6,695 nt of DNA from an uncultured Candidatus Melainabacteria bacterium (GTDB lineage Bacteria > Cyanobacteriota > Vampirovibrionia > Gastranaerophilales > Gastranaerophilaceae): contig CAMOQI010000052.1 in the NCBI GenBank assembly GCA_946622835.1, forward strand, positions 1-6,695, read 5' to 3'. A program made the translations under genes and the position numbers. A model generated the notes under the pieces. The model searched no databases. It was not told where the DNA came from and saw only the letters and a list, made by a program, of their open reading frames with translations. Positions 5,942-6,695 of this stretch are shown here, one piece after another; the first letter of the stretch is position 1, and each line of letters opens with the position of its first letter.

Positions 5942-5962
5942 TAATAAACTGACAAAAATATA

Positions 5963-5998
5963 ATAAATATGTAGTTGAAAATTCAACTACATATTTAT
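5963..5998 (-). terminator. Strong hairpin terminator between the unknown gene and the HAD operon
   Basis: Two perfectly complementary 17-base arms (5963-5979 and 5982-5998) are separated by two bases, giving at least 16 pairs once the tip opens. On the minus strand the tail is TTATATTTTTG, a usable U tract. It lies 27 bases after the stop at 6026. The plus-strand side is less U-rich, and no plus-strand gene ends here. Confidence 0.8.
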
Positions 5999-6025
5999 AA
6001 CAATTTATATTACGCAAAACCTGCA

Positions 6026-6694
6026 TTAGAATGTAATATTATGAACTGTTCCGTCTGCAAATTTAATGTTAAAGTTAAGAGGTTTTGGATCATCTTTATA
6101 TTTTAAACATAAAATTCGCATACTTGATTGCCTTTTGAGTTCATAATTTTCAGGTAAAGCATTTGAGAATCTTTTTGATTCGGCTGTGATTCTGGCTAGT
6201 CTTACCCAGTTTGGAACACTTAACAATGCTGATGTCCCCGCAGTCATAATTAATACCGGAGGGAATGTCCCAACTGTATCAATCAAATCAAGTCTGTCCA
6301 AATCGACAAATGATTCTGTTGTTACATCCTTAAGGGCTGCAAGTCTTTCGCTTGTTGCCGTAACAGATGCTGATAAATTACTTTTGTTAGTTAAAACATA
6401 TTCATAAGCATGTACATATTTGTTTTCTTTTTGTTTAAGACGATATTCTTTTTGTACAATGGCAATTTTTGCATTTTCATCATACATACTTATTGTATCC
6501 ACACAATCCAAATCAATTGGCTCTGTATCCGGAGTATAAGGGAACACGGATGTTTTTTTGTTATCTTTAGCCATATTGTTATTTAATTTTTTCATCCCTG
6601 TTTTTAACGGTTTAACTAAATCGGGAGATATGTAAAAATTACCTAATTGTTCTTTTCTTGCTAAAGTATAAAAATCAAATTTATATTCTTTTAA
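6026..6694 (-). CDS. C-terminal part of an unrecognised protein, frame open to the window edge
   Basis: There are 222 codons from the right edge to TAA at 6028-6026, with no stop. An ATG at 6595 would give 189 residues, but it has no correctly spaced ribosome binding site (CAGGG touches the ATG). The 33 codons before it read like real protein (FDFYTLARKEQLGNFYISP), so I take the gene as truncated at the window edge. In edge-based numbering there is a charged, probably disordered stretch (about 32-50), a mixed middle (70-140), a moderately hydrophobic segment PPVLIMTAGTSALLSVPNWV (145-164) and a beta-like end NFNIKFADGTVHNITF. The hydrophobic segment is borderline for a membrane helix. I do not recognise the family. 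It ends in the strong hairpin at 5963-5998, so it is a separate transcription unit from the HAD operon. Confidence 0.75.
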   Translation of the reverse strand, partial: LKEYKFDFYTLARKEQLGNFYISPDLVKPLKTGMKKLNNNMAKDNKKTSVFPYTPDTEPIDLDCVDTISMYDENAKIAIVQKEYRLKQKENKYVHAYEYVLTNKSNLSASVTATSERLAALKDVTTESFVDLDRLDLIDTVGTFPPVLIMTAGTSALLSVPNWVRLARITAESKRFSNALPENYELKRQSSMRILCLKYKDDPKPLNFNIKFADGTVHNITF

Positions 6695-6695
6695 T

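Noticed and set aside
5930..5986. Longer HAD protein starting at 5986
   Set aside because: The ATG lies in the terminator hairpin, and the extra 19 residues do not belong to the HAD fold, which begins at MKKIKAIYCDFDG.

Overview
The window is AT-rich bacterial chromosome, roughly two-thirds A+T by eye. Every gene I can support is on the minus strand, so the genes are best read from right to left. The tRNA gene has no encoded CCA, coding density is high, and the products include divergent secreted M48-like and unknown exported proteins. This would fit a host-associated low-GC lineage; my best guess is a gut Gastranaerophilales (Melainabacteria/Vampirovibrionia) or a similar group. That assignment is an impression from protein flavour, not a demonstration. 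Stops are TAA or TAG, with no TGA.

From the right edge: (i) the C-terminal 222 residues of an unrecognised protein, whose frame runs off the window, closed by a strong 17-bp hairpin. (ii) A compact three-gene unit at 3834-5929: an MtnX-like HAD phosphatase, an exported M48-type protease homologue that has lost its catalytic glutamate, and an exported protein with three IxDELL repeats. It has its own terminator at 3781-3817. (iii) A second compact unit at 631-3714: a cysteine-rich class III aminotransferase, an alpha/beta hydrolase with Cys at the nucleophile position, a four-helix membrane protein, a small frame broken by an amber codon, and a TIGR04076-family protein. The junctions are TAGTG, a 10-nt overlap, TAATG, and a 3-nt gap. 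(iv) tRNA-Asn(GTT) with a good promoter and a hairpin terminator. (v) A gene-free left end carrying a degenerate repeat array (38-344) with nested inverted repeats.

The most interesting unit is the second. Its tightly coupled PLP enzyme, Cys-nucleophile hydrolase, membrane protein and TIGR04076 protein look like one pathway, which I cannot name. The amber-interrupted frame sits exactly where a gene belongs in that operon. The M48 pseudoenzyme and its DELL-repeat partner are a second candidate for an envelope function with no obvious description.
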